A stretch of DNA of 64,000 bases from JACVRW01 sp963739095. Its GTDB lineage: Bacteria > Actinomycetota > Thermoleophilia > Solirubrobacterales > Thermoleophilaceae. The translations under genes and the position numbers were made by a program. The DNA lies in the NCBI GenBank assembly GCA_963739095.1, contig CAVTZF010000001.1, positions 236,425-300,424 on the forward strand. The letters run 5' to 3'. The notes under the pieces were generated by a model, which made no database searches, was not told the DNA's origin, and worked only from the letters and a program-made list of their open reading frames with translations. This document shows positions 30,836 through 39,101 of this stretch, piece after piece. Every line of letters begins with the position of its first letter. Position 1 is the stretch's first letter.

Positions 30836-33637
30836 GTGCGGCCGCGACAGATTGCATCAGTAGCGCTGGTTCTCGCGCTGACCGTTGCGGGTTTCGTCAT
30901 CGCCCGCCTGCTCGCCGAAGGAGACGCGCGGCGCGACTCCGAGCGCCGCGCCGATGTTGCGGCGGCGCAAATTCATGGCCGCGTCACGCAGGCGGCGTCG
31001 CTCACCGAGAGTCTCCGGCAGTTCATGCTGGACGCCAGCGGTACCGGCGTCACGAGCGACCAGTTCGCGAGGAACGCGTTGAGATGGCTCAGCCCGGCGG
31101 GCTTTCCGGCCGCCGCATGGGCCGAGCGGGTTCCCGACTCACGGCGTCAGGCATACGAGCAGGGGATCGGCCAGCCGATCGTGACGTCCGACGAGCGCCG
31201 TCAGGAGGTGCCCGTGGGATCTCGCTCCTCCTATCTGCCGGCGACGCTCGTTTCCGGCTTCCATCCCATGGCCGTGCCCGGCACCGATCTGAGCCGCGAA
31301 CCCGGGATGGCCAGGGCAGTCGCTCTTGCGACGCGCCTTGATCAGGTGGCCACGACCCCCGCGACGCCGCCAGGCCGGGGCGCGGGCGGGCTCTTCCTCG
31401 TCGCTCCGGCGCCCAATCTCATCGGCGAGGTCCTCAGCCCGGGGTACGTGGTCGTCTTCGCATCGGACCGGACGCTGCGTTCGGCGGCAAGGGGGGCGCC
31501 GGCGGTGCGGATCACCGCCGCGGGGGCGTCGGGGGAACGCGCTGAGCGTGGGAACGTTGCCATCAGCTCGTTCACGGAGGCGGGACAGCGGTTCGACGTT
31601 CTCGTGCCTCGGGAAGCGGTGAGCGGGCTGGCGGCCGTGGTGCCCTGGATCGTCCTGGGCGCAGGCCTGATCCTCGCCGCCCTGGCAGCCGCGCTCGGGG
31701 TCACCTCGGCCCGGCGAGCCAAGGCACAGGACGACCTCGACCGGATCTTCACTCTCTCGCCCGACCTGATCGCGGTCGCAGATTTCGAAGGGCACTTCAC
31801 GCGCGTGAATCCGGCAGTCGAGCAGGTGCTCGGCTACACGCAGGACGAGTTCGTCGGGACGCCGTACCTGGACCTGGTCCATCCGGACGACCGTGAGAAA
31901 ACGGTGGGGGAGGCCGCCGCGATCGGTGAGGGCAAGGCGACGCGGTCGTTCGAGAACCGCTACCTCCGCAAGGACGGTTCGCACCGAGTGCTCGAGTGGA
32001 CTTCCACCCCGGTCGTCGAGGACGGGGTCATGTATGGCATGGCGCGTGACGTGACCGAGCGCCGCCGGGCCGAGGCGGAGGCGCAGCGGCTCGCCGACGA
32101 GCACGCCGCGCTGCGACGGGTCGCGACGCTGGTCGCGGAGGGCGCCTCGCCTGGTGCGGTGCTTGACGCCGTCGCCGCGGAGATGGAGGCCCTGCTCGAC
32201 GCTGACCAGGTGGCGCTCAACCGCTTCGAGCCCGGCGAGGAGATAACCGTGCTCGCCCACCGCGGTCTGGATGTGGAGCGGACGCCGGTCGGCTCGCACC
32301 TGAGCACCGAGGGTGAGAGCGCGACCGCGAAGGTGCGCCGCACCGGGAGACCGGCCCGGATGGACGACTACGAGTCGGCTGGCGGCGCCCTCGCGGAGCT
32401 GGCCCGCGCGACGGGCCTGCGCTCGAGCGTCTCGGCACCGATCACGGTCGGGGGCCGGCTTTGGGGGTTGATCACGGCGAGCTGGAAGGCCGAGCAGCCG
32501 CCCCCGCCAGACACGGAGGAGCGGATGGTCAAGTTCGCCGGCCTGTTGGACACGGCCATCGCGAACACCGACGCGCGCAGAGAGGTGGAGCGGCTCGCCG
32601 GGGAGCAGGCAGCGCTGCGCCGAGTCGCCACGCTTGTTGCGGAGGGCGCCTCGCCGACCGCCGTCTTCGACGCCGTCGCCACGGAGATGGAGGGCCTGCT
32701 GGGAGCCGCTCACGTCCTCGTGTGCCGCTACGAGTCCGGCGCCGACCTGACCGTGCTCGCGCATCGGGGCTCGAGCGCGCAGGAAGCACGGCCTGGTGTG
32801 CGGATAAACCATGAGGCCGACAGCGTCGAGGGAGCGGTGCGGCGCACCGAGCGGTCCGCAAGGATCGAGACGGCAGTTGGAGCGCCGATCGTCGTGGAGG
32901 GACGCCTCTGGGGCGTCGTTTCCGCGGGCTGGAACTCGGATGAGTCGCCGCCGGCCGACACTGAGCAGCGCATGGCGGGGTTCGCCCAGCTGCTCGACAC
33001 AGCGATCGCCAACGCGGACAGCCGCGATCAGCTGATGGCCTCGCGCGCACGCCTCGTGACCGCGGCGGACGAAGCGCGGCGTCGCGTGGTGCGCGACCTG
33101 CACGACGGCGCGCAGCAGCGGCTCGTGCACATGGTCGTGACGCTCAAGCTCGCCCAGCGTGCGTTCCAACAGGAAGAGGGAAAGGCCGAGGCTCTCGTGG
33201 GCGAGGCGCTCGGGCACGCCGAGCGGGGCAATGCGGAGCTACGCGAGCTCGCGCACGGGATCCTGCCCGCGGTCCTGACGCACGGCGGCCTGCGGGTGGC
33301 CGTCGACGCGGTCGTGGCTCGGCTCGACCTGCCCGTTCAAGTCGATGTTCCGGCGGAGCGCTTTCCTGCTGACGTCGAGGCGAGTGCGTACTTCATCATC
33401 GCCGAGGCGCTCACCAACGTCGTCAAGCACTCGCGCGCCACACGCGCCGAGGTCACGGGCTCCGTTCGCGACGGGGTGCTCCGCGTGGAGGTCCGCGACG
33501 ACGGGATCGGAGGCGCCGATCCCAAGGGTCACGGGCTGGTGGGGATGAGCGACAGGGTGACCGCGCTTGGAGGACGGTTACGGATCGACAGCCCTGCCGG
33601 CGGCGGCACGCTGGTGGCCGCCTCGCTGCCGCTCTGA
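30836..33637 (+). CDS. CHASE-PAS-GAF-GAF sensor histidine kinase (NarL/HisKA_3 type)
   Basis: A 933-aa membrane sensor kinase. TM1 is at about residues 6-26; an extracytoplasmic CHASE-like domain (about 30-255; WAERVPDSRRQAYE) leads to TM2 at about 265-290. Then come PAS (about 300-410), two similar GAF domains (about 420-570 and 590-720; each starts ALRRVATLVAEGASP), a HisKA_3 helix with the phosphorylated His in R-D-L-H-D-G-A-Q-Q near 755, and an HATPase domain with EALTNVVKHS and DDGIGG. The two GAF domains are clear internal duplicates. No receiver-HTH response regulator is adjacent; the next gene is a large LuxR ATPase without a receiver, so this is an orphan kinase. GTG 30836 is the only good start before TM1. 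Confidence 0.9.
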   Translation: MRPRQIASVALVLALTVAGFVIARLLAEGDARRDSERRADVAAAQIHGRVTQAASLTESLRQFMLDASGTGVTSDQFARNALRWLSPAGFPAAAWAERVPDSRRQAYEQGIGQPIVTSDERRQEVPVGSRSSYLPATLVSGFHPMAVPGTDLSREPGMARAVALATRLDQVATTPATPPGRGAGGLFLVAPAPNLIGEVLSPGYVVVFASDRTLRSAARGAPAVRITAAGASGERAERGNVAISSFTEAGQRFDVLVPREAVSGLAAVVPWIVLGAGLILAALAAALGVTSARRAKAQDDLDRIFTLSPDLIAVADFEGHFTRVNPAVEQVLGYTQDEFVGTPYLDLVHPDDREKTVGEAAAIGEGKATRSFENRYLRKDGSHRVLEWTSTPVVEDGVMYGMARDVTERRRAEAEAQRLADEHAALRRVATLVAEGASPGAVLDAVAAEMEALLDADQVALNRFEPGEEITVLAHRGLDVERTPVGSHLSTEGESATAKVRRTGRPARMDDYESAGGALAELARATGLRSSVSAPITVGGRLWGLITASWKAEQPPPPDTEERMVKFAGLLDTAIANTDARREVERLAGEQAALRRVATLVAEGASPTAVFDAVATEMEGLLGAAHVLVCRYESGADLTVLAHRGSSAQEARPGVRINHEADSVEGAVRRTERSARIETAVGAPIVVEGRLWGVVSAGWNSDESPPADTEQRMAGFAQLLDTAIANADSRDQLMASRARLVTAADEARRRVVRDLHDGAQQRLVHMVVTLKLAQRAFQQEEGKAEALVGEALGHAERGNAELRELAHGILPAVLTHGGLRVAVDAVVARLDLPVQVDVPAERFPADVEASAYFIIAEALTNVVKHSRATRAEVTGSVRDGVLRVEVRDDGIGGADPKGHGLVGMSDRVTALGGRLRIDSPAGGGTLVAASLPL

Positions 33638-33695
33638 GCCGGCCTCCCGGCCGGGCGGCTTGCATCCGGGGCTCGGTGTGACACATGCTTGACCG

Positions 33696-36467
33696 GTGAC
33701 GCCGGTGGCTGAGCCACCCGAGGTGGTCGGGCGCGAGCAGGAGCTCGAGACGGTTGGCGCCTTTGCCGTCGACGAGGGCTCGATGGCTCTCGTCATCGAG
33801 GGCGAGGCCGGGATCGGCAAGACGACGCTGTTGCGCGAGGCGGTCGCTGCCGCCTCGGGCGCCGGCGCGAGCGTGCTCATGGCCTGGCCGGCGCCCGCGG
33901 AGGCCGAGCTGGCGTTCTCCGGTCTCGGCGACCTGCTCGCCGGAGCGCTCGACGAGGTGGTGCCGGAGCTGCCGGAGCCACAGGCGAAAGCGTTGGAGAT
34001 CGCCTTGCTTCGTCGGCAAGCCGGGGGGCGACCGGTGGATGCGCACACCGTGTCGGCAGGGGTGCTGAGCGCCCTGCGGACGCTTGCCGAACGCAACCCG
34101 GTCGTGGTGGCCGTCGATGACGTGCAGTGGCTCGATCGCGGGACGGCGGCGGCGTTGGCGTTCGCGCTTCGCAGACTGACCGGGGCGAGGGTGAGCCTGG
34201 TCGCGTCGCTGCGGGTCGAGCACGGCTCGGTCCAGTCGGAGCTGATCGAGTCGTTGCCGCCGGAGCGAGTTGTGCGCCTCCCGATCGGCTCCTTGGACGC
34301 CGGGGCGTTGCATCGGGCGATCCGGGTCCACACGGGTCGTGCGCTGCCCCGGCCGGTGCTGGAGCGCATCCACGAGCTGACGGGCGGCAACCCCTTCTAC
34401 GCGCTGGAGCTCGCGCGGTCCCTGGCCGAGCATGAGCCATCGGCGTCGCTTCAGATGCCGGCGTCGCTGGAAGCCCTGACCCAAGAGCGGCTCGCCCGTT
34501 TGCAGCGGCCCGTGCGGCGCCTGCTCGAGCCGGCCGCCCTGTTGCGGGACCCCACCGTGGGCATGCTCGAGGCACTCTCAACAGAGCCGAAGCGGGTGGG
34601 CGAACGGCTCGACCGCGCTGTCGCCGCCGGCGTGATCGAGATCTCCGCCGACAGCGTGCGCTTCGTGCACCCGCTGCTCGCGGAGGGCATGGCGGCGATG
34701 ATCGGCCCCCGCCGCGGGCGCGAGCTGCACGCCGATCTGGCCCGGCTGGTGGAGGAGCCGGAGCAACGTGCGCGGCACCTTGCGCAGGCCAGCTCACGGC
34801 CCTCCACCGCTGTGGCGGACGAGATCGAGGCCGGCGCGCGGGCGGCGGCCGCTCGCGGTGCGTCGGCGGCGGCCGCCGAGCTGCTCGAGATGGCGGCGAC
34901 CCTCACGCCACCGGACCACGAGGAGGATCGCCGCCGGCGCACCATCGAGGCCGCGCGCGCATACAAGCCGGCGGGGCTCCCGGGGCGGGGCAGGGAGCTG
35001 CTCGAGAGCGCCCTTGGCGAGCTGCCTTCCGGCGTGCAGCGAGCGGACGCCCTGCTCGCCCTCGCCCGGCTGAGCAACGACGACTTCGAGGCCGCCGATC
35101 GCGCGCTCGAGCAGGCGCTCGCCGACGCGCGAGGGGACGACGAGCGGCTCAGCGTCATCCACGCCGAGAGGGCCTACGGCTCCAGTTCACATGTTGGCCA
35201 CGAGGCCGCGTTGCGGCACGCCGAGTTGGCGGTTGCCGCCGCCACGCGCTCCGGTGAGCCCCGGGTCCTCATCCCGGCGCTGTCGTTCGTCGCCGCGCTC
35301 GAGGTCTGGAGCGGTCGCGCCGATCAGGGGTCTCTTGATCGGGCGCTCGAGCTCCAGCGGCGCGAGCGTCTTACCCTCGCCTATACCGACTCGCCGAGTC
35401 TGGTTCTCGGCCTGAGGAGAATGTGCGCGGACCGCCTCGATGAGGCGCGCGAGCTGTTCGAGGCCGAGGCCGCCGCTGCCGAGACGCTCGGCGACGACTA
35501 CACGTACTCGTCGCTGCTCGTCTACCTCACGGAGCTCGAGTGCCGGGCCGCGAACTTCCAGGCCGCGGCAGCGCACGCATCCGAGTGCTGGGCGCGCTCC
35601 GAGCAGCGGGGGGAGCGATATCAGGGAGGCGCGGCTCTCTGGGCGAAGGCGCTGGCCGATGCTCATCTGGGTCGCGTCGAGGAGGCACGTGCAGCGGCCG
35701 AGCGAGGCACGGCGCTCTCAACGGAGATCGGGGAAGAGGTCTATCGAGTCCTGAACCGGTTCGCGCTCGGCTTTCTGGAGCTCTCGCTCGGGGACGCGGC
35801 GCGGGCCGACGCGGTCCTGCGGCTCCTGCCGCTCCGCCTGGTGGACCTGGGCTGGGACGAACCGAGCCTCTTCCCGGTCTGGCCGAACGCGATCGAGGCG
35901 CTCATCGGGGTCGGGGAGCTCGATGTGGCTGCGCGCTATCTCGGCCTGTACAGGGAACGCGCCGTCCGCTGCGACTGCCCCTGGGCGCTTGCCACAGCCG
36001 CCCGCTGCCAGGGACGGCTCCTACTTGCCGAGGGGGACACCGACGGCGCGCTGACGGCGTTCGATGATGCCCTCCACGAACACCGCCGCACGCCGGGCGC
36101 ATTCGAGCGCTGTCGCACGCTCCTGGCGCTCGGCTCCGCGCAACGCCGGGCGCGCCGGTTGAGAGCCGCGCGTGAGACCCTGGACGCTGCGCTCACGGGC
36201 TTCGAGGAGCTCGGTGCTCCGCTATGGGCCGGGCAGGCACGGGCCGAGCTGGGACGGATCGGCGGGCGAACCAGGTCACGCGACGAGTTGACGCCGGCCG
36301 AGCAGCGGGTGGCCGGCCTGGTCGCCGAGGGCAGGACGAACAAGGAGGTCGCCGCGGCGCTGGTCGTGTCGGTCCACACCGTCGAGGCCGCGCTGACGCA
36401 GGTGTACAGGAAGCTCGACATCCGATCCCGGACGGAGCTGGCGCGCCGGTTACCCCCGCCGGAGTGA
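33696..36467 (+). CDS. Large ATP-binding LuxR-family (LAL) transcriptional regulator
   Basis: A 923-aa MalT-like activator. Walker A G-E-A-G-I-G-K-T-T-L is near residues 35-44 and Walker B V-V-A-V-D-D-V-Q-W near 138. The long helical TPR-like middle (about 380-850) senses ligands or partners, and a LuxR/GerE helix-turn-helix (LTPAEQRVAGLVAEGRTNKEV, shortened at 20: about 863-920, with VSVHTVEAALTQVYRKLDI) binds DNA. The start is GTG 33696, 58 bp after the sensor kinase gene. No receiver domain is present, so it is not a standard partner for that kinase. The target genes cannot be read; flanking isoprenoid, VOC or kinase genes are candidates. Confidence 0.9.
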   Translation: MTPVAEPPEVVGREQELETVGAFAVDEGSMALVIEGEAGIGKTTLLREAVAAASGAGASVLMAWPAPAEAELAFSGLGDLLAGALDEVVPELPEPQAKALEIALLRRQAGGRPVDAHTVSAGVLSALRTLAERNPVVVAVDDVQWLDRGTAAALAFALRRLTGARVSLVASLRVEHGSVQSELIESLPPERVVRLPIGSLDAGALHRAIRVHTGRALPRPVLERIHELTGGNPFYALELARSLAEHEPSASLQMPASLEALTQERLARLQRPVRRLLEPAALLRDPTVGMLEALSTEPKRVGERLDRAVAAGVIEISADSVRFVHPLLAEGMAAMIGPRRGRELHADLARLVEEPEQRARHLAQASSRPSTAVADEIEAGARAAAARGASAAAAELLEMAATLTPPDHEEDRRRRTIEAARAYKPAGLPGRGRELLESALGELPSGVQRADALLALARLSNDDFEAADRALEQALADARGDDERLSVIHAERAYGSSSHVGHEAALRHAELAVAAATRSGEPRVLIPALSFVAALEVWSGRADQGSLDRALELQRRERLTLAYTDSPSLVLGLRRMCADRLDEARELFEAEAAAAETLGDDYTYSSLLVYLTELECRAANFQAAAAHASECWARSEQRGERYQGGAALWAKALADAHLGRVEEARAAAERGTALSTEIGEEVYRVLNRFALGFLELSLGDAARADAVLRLLPLRLVDLGWDEPSLFPVWPNAIEALIGVGELDVAARYLGLYRERAVRCDCPWALATAARCQGRLLLAEGDTDGALTAFDDALHEHRRTPGAFERCRTLLALGSAQRRARRLRAARETLDAALTGFEELGAPLWAGQARAELGRIGGRTRSRDELTPAEQRVAGLVAEGRTNKEVAAALVVSVHTVEAALTQVYRKLDIRSRTELARRLPPPE

Positions 36468-36598
36468 GCAGAGACTAGGGATTTCCAGGTTTCGGGGACA
36501 AGGGCCGGCTGGGACGCTCGTCGGCATGCACCCACTCATGGCGATCCATCTAGCCGATGCCCTGAAAGAGACCAGGCGCGCTCGCCCAAAGGAGAGAT

Positions 36599-37039
36599 AT
36601 GCCGCTTCGCATGATCCATCACATCGACCTCGCGGTCAGCGACGTCGAGCGATCGCTCGCCTTCTATCTGGCCGTGCTCGGGCCAGTCGGCCTGCACGAA
36701 GAGGTCCGCTATCCGAGCTACCGCGGAACTGAGGAGGTCGTCTACCTCCGCTTCGGCGACGGGTACCTGGGGCTCCGGCCGGCGGACGGCGGTCAGCACG
36801 ACTACTACCACGTCGGCATCGAGCACTTCGCCTTCTACGTCGACACTCGGGAGGAGGTGGACTCCGCCTATCAGCGGTGTCTCGACATCGGCGCCCGAAT
36901 CCACTTCCCTCCCGAGGAGGATCGAGACATCGAGGGCTTCTACGAGCTCTTCGTCTTCGATCCGGACGGGCTTCGCGTCGAGGTCGCCTGCGGCCCGCCC
37001 GGGTGGTTCGAGCAGGAGAGGGATCCCTCACTGCGCTGA
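36599..37039 (+). CDS. VOC/glyoxalase superfamily protein (146 aa)
   Basis: A small metal-dependent VOC-fold enzyme. The N-terminal strand M-I-H-H-I-D-L-A-V-S-D carries the first metal His, the middle YHVGIEHFAFYV the next, and the C-terminal VFDPDGLRVEVAC the Glu ligand. The start has a strong AAAGGAGAG ribosome-binding site. The typical reactions are isomerisation, ring cleavage or glutathione-type addition; the substrate is unknown. It stands between the LuxR regulator and a convergent zinc-ribbon gene, 24 bp from the latter's end. Confidence 0.87.
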   Translation: MPLRMIHHIDLAVSDVERSLAFYLAVLGPVGLHEEVRYPSYRGTEEVVYLRFGDGYLGLRPADGGQHDYYHVGIEHFAFYVDTREEVDSAYQRCLDIGARIHFPPEEDRDIEGFYELFVFDPDGLRVEVACGPPGWFEQERDPSLR

Positions 37040-37063
37040 GCAGGACGGGCCCCGTGCTCGAGG

Positions 37064-37387
37064 CTAGGCGCGCGGGGGTACAGCCAGCTCCACCGCCTCG
37101 GCGAGCAGCTCGGGGGCGAAACTCCCGCCCTCGTCGAGCCAGCGGTCCGTTTCGAGGTGCGCGTCAGCGGCAGCCCTGCCGCCCGAAATGTCAGCCACTC
37201 GCTCGGCGACGCGCGGCGGGACCTCTGCATCGAACACGTTCGGCGAGTGGAATCCCAGCACCTCGGTGAGCTTCACCACCGGCTCGAGTGCCGACCCACA
37301 TTGAGGGCACGATCCGTCGCTGAGAGCGGTGCCGGCACCCGCTTTCGAGACGCGGATCTTGCACGGCACACACTTGAGGTAGGCCAC
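37064..37387 (-). CDS. Small zinc-ribbon protein of unknown function (107 aa)
   Basis: An N-terminal rubredoxin-like zinc ribbon: C-V-P-C-K near residues 6-10 and C-P-Q-C-G near 27-31. A polar, Ala/Glu-rich C-terminal half (FDAEVPPRVAERVADISGG) follows. It starts at GTG 37387. Such proteins act as adaptors or regulators; no specific role can be stated. Convergent with the VOC gene. Confidence 0.68.
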   Translation of the reverse strand: MAYLKCVPCKIRVSKAGAGTALSDGSCPQCGSALEPVVKLTEVLGFHSPNVFDAEVPPRVAERVADISGGRAAADAHLETDRWLDEGGSFAPELLAEAVELAVPPRA

Positions 37388-37480
37388 GGGTGCCTTTCTA
37401 TCGAGGGCCCGCCTACCGTAGCACCTTGATTCTAGAAACGAAGTTCAATAGTTGCCTGAGCGGCAACTCACTAACCGCGC

Positions 37481-37753
37481 TCAGTCGAGCGCGCCGGCGG
37501 GCAACACGTATCGGGCCGGCCCCCGCGGCGCGGGCCCGCTCGGACCGCTGACCCCCGGGCTGTGCAGTCCCCGTTTGGACGACTTGCCGGCGGGCGCCTC
37601 GGGCTCGCCGGCATGTTCGAGGATCCAGGCCACCACCATGGCCGAGTCGGCCCCCTCGGCGACGATTGCCGCGCGCTCGATCACTCTGCCGCCGGACGGA
37701 TGGCGCCGCGACAAGCGGCTCAGAAGGGCTCGGATCTCGTCGTCATTGAGCAT
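37481..37753 (-). CDS. Small acidic/helical protein of unknown function (90 aa)
   Basis: From ATG 37753: an N-terminal helix MLNDDEIRALLSRLSRRHPS, then RVIERAAIVAEGADSAMVVAWIL and a Pro/Gly-rich tail. The first 60 residues look like a compact helical domain; the tail may be disordered. No family is recognised. The codon bias and the clear N-terminal amphipathic helices favour a real gene. It lies 49 bp upstream, in the transcription sense, of nothing recognisable but the zinc-ribbon gene end. Confidence 0.5.
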   Translation of the reverse strand: MLNDDEIRALLSRLSRRHPSGGRVIERAAIVAEGADSAMVVAWILEHAGEPEAPAGKSSKRGLHSPGVSGPSGPAPRGPARYVLPAGALD

Positions 37754-37801
37754 AGGGGGGACTCTAGTCCTAGGCGAGCTCGACCCCGGCGCGGCGGGCG
37801 A

Positions 37802-38062
37802 TCACTGGAGTGCTGCCAGATGGGTACGCGCCTCGAGTTGTTGCTCGGAGGGGTCGCGCAGCGAGAAGGCGAACAGCCACAGCGCGGCCTTCTCGTCCAT
37901 CGTCAGGTCTTCGACCGCATCGATGGAGTCCTCGATGTCACCGAACGGGGCACCTGCCCTGAGCCGCTCCGTGACAGCGTCTCGGTAGGTGGCCAAAACC
38001 GACGGTTGCTGGGTCCCGCTCAAGGCGGCCCCCTCTGTGTGATCCCGTCGCTGCCGTGACAC
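37802..38062 (-). CDS. Small protein of unknown function (about 86 aa)
   Basis: The frame encodes an acidic helical protein (LATYRDAVTERLRAGAPFGD, then DSIDAVEDLTMDEKAALWLF, AFSLRDPSEQQLEART). GTG 38062 is my preferred start; the frame is open to ATG 38122. The sequence is helix-forming and has normal composition, unlike the Arg/Ser-rich shadow frames nearby. No family is recognised. Nothing recognisable lies in the 38063-38303 gap to the next gene. Confidence 0.45.
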   Translation of the reverse strand: MSRQRRDHTEGAALSGTQQPSVLATYRDAVTERLRAGAPFGDIEDSIDAVEDLTMDEKAALWLFAFSLRDPSEQQLEARTHLAALQ

Positions 38063-38303
38063 GTCAGCGCCAGTCTCATCGGGAAACACCGAATTATCAC
38101 CCAGACGGCGAGCCCAACACAAGAACTTCGAGCGGTTTCAGACAAGTTGGGGCAGGGACCTTCCCGGAAAATGCGCGCGTTTCGCGTCAACCCGGACCGA
38201 GGAGGAGTAGGGTCGACGTACACGCTGCTACTGGGACTCTTGCGTTTCCTCTCCCGCTTGTGGTGCATACACCCGCCGAGGACGCGCGGATCGAAGGTGC
38301 CCT

Positions 38304-38663
38304 ATGGACATGCAGCACGAAGGCGTTGGGTCGAGCCCGATGATCTCGACCGCAGCGGTTCAGCTCCTCCATGAGTACACCGGTCGAGGGCCCACCAGGG
38401 CAAAGACCTTGATCAACGAGGACCTGGTGACAATCGTGCTGGCGGACACGCTCACGAAGGGCGAGCAGAAACTGGTCGGCAACGGTCTCGCTGACCGAGT
38501 CCTCGAACTACGCCACGACTACCAGTTGACGATGCGCGGCGAGCTGGTCGAGATTGTCGAACGGCAGCTAGGTCGCAGGGTGATCGCCTTCATGAGCCAG
38601 AACCACATAGACCCCGACCTCGCCGTCGAGGTGTTCGTCCTCGAGCCTGCCGAAGCGGAGTAG
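38304..38663 (+). CDS. DUF2294 / MpsC-like protein (119 aa)
   Basis: A small protein matching the DUF2294 pattern: YTGRGPTRAKTLINEDLVTI near residues 25-44, LADTLTKGEQKLVGNG, VLELRHDYQLTMRGELVEIV and the C-terminal VEVFVLEP. In staphylococci the related MpsC accompanies a sodium/membrane-potential system, but in actinobacteria the role of these proteins is unclear. The start could be ATG 38304 or 38310, or ATG 38340 (M-I-S-T), which gives a more typical length. The next gene, a STAS protein, follows after 27 bp, so they are probably co-transcribed. Confidence 0.8.
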   Translation: MDMQHEGVGSSPMISTAAVQLLHEYTGRGPTRAKTLINEDLVTIVLADTLTKGEQKLVGNGLADRVLELRHDYQLTMRGELVEIVERQLGRRVIAFMSQNHIDPDLAVEVFVLEPAEAE

Positions 38664-38690
38664 GAGAGAGCGAGCGCGCGAGGGCGTGTC

Positions 38691-39035
38691 ATGGTGGCCT
38701 ACCCCAAGCCGTTACGTGTGGCCGTCGAGGAGTCGGACGCCACCTTGCACGTGCGGCTTGCAGGGGAGCTCGACCTCGCGACCGTCCCGCTGGTTGAGCA
38801 GGCCCTCGACCGCCTCTCGCGACCACCCGTCCTAAGGCGCGTCGTCCTCGACCTAAGCGCGGTCTGCTTCCTGGACCTGGCAGGCCTGCGGACAATCCTC
38901 CGGGCCGACGCGCGGGGGCGGGCGGAGTCCTTCGAGGTCGTCGTCGTACGACCGCGCGGCACTGCCAGCCGCGTCTTCACGCTAACTCGCATAGGAGAGC
39001 AGCTCAGCATCGTGAACGAGGCGGAGGCTACGTAA
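38691..39035 (+). CDS. STAS-domain anti-anti-sigma-factor-like protein (114 aa)
   Basis: A small STAS-fold protein like SpoIIAA/RsbV. The pattern VRLAGELDLATVPLVEQAL is near residues 22-40 and VVLDLSAVCFLDLAGLRTIL (20 residues) near 50-70. In active anti-sigma antagonists the site is D-S-S-G-L with a phosphorylatable Ser; here it reads D-L-A-G-L, so normal phosphorylation control is lost. No anti-sigma kinase (RsbW-like) gene is adjacent. It lies just before the cyclase-ATPase-FHA gene and could be a signalling partner, by inference. Confidence 0.83.
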   Translation: MVAYPKPLRVAVEESDATLHVRLAGELDLATVPLVEQALDRLSRPPVLRRVVLDLSAVCFLDLAGLRTILRADARGRAESFEVVVVRPRGTASRVFTLTRIGEQLSIVNEAEAT

Positions 39036-39101
39036 CAAGCCCAATTCCGAACCGTGTGACATAGCATCGTTGCGAGCGCTGACCGGACGTAGACTCAGCC
39101 T

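Noticed and set aside
31139..33217. 692-codon minus-strand frame opposite the histidine kinase
   Set aside because: Shadow; the kinase motifs are all on the plus strand.
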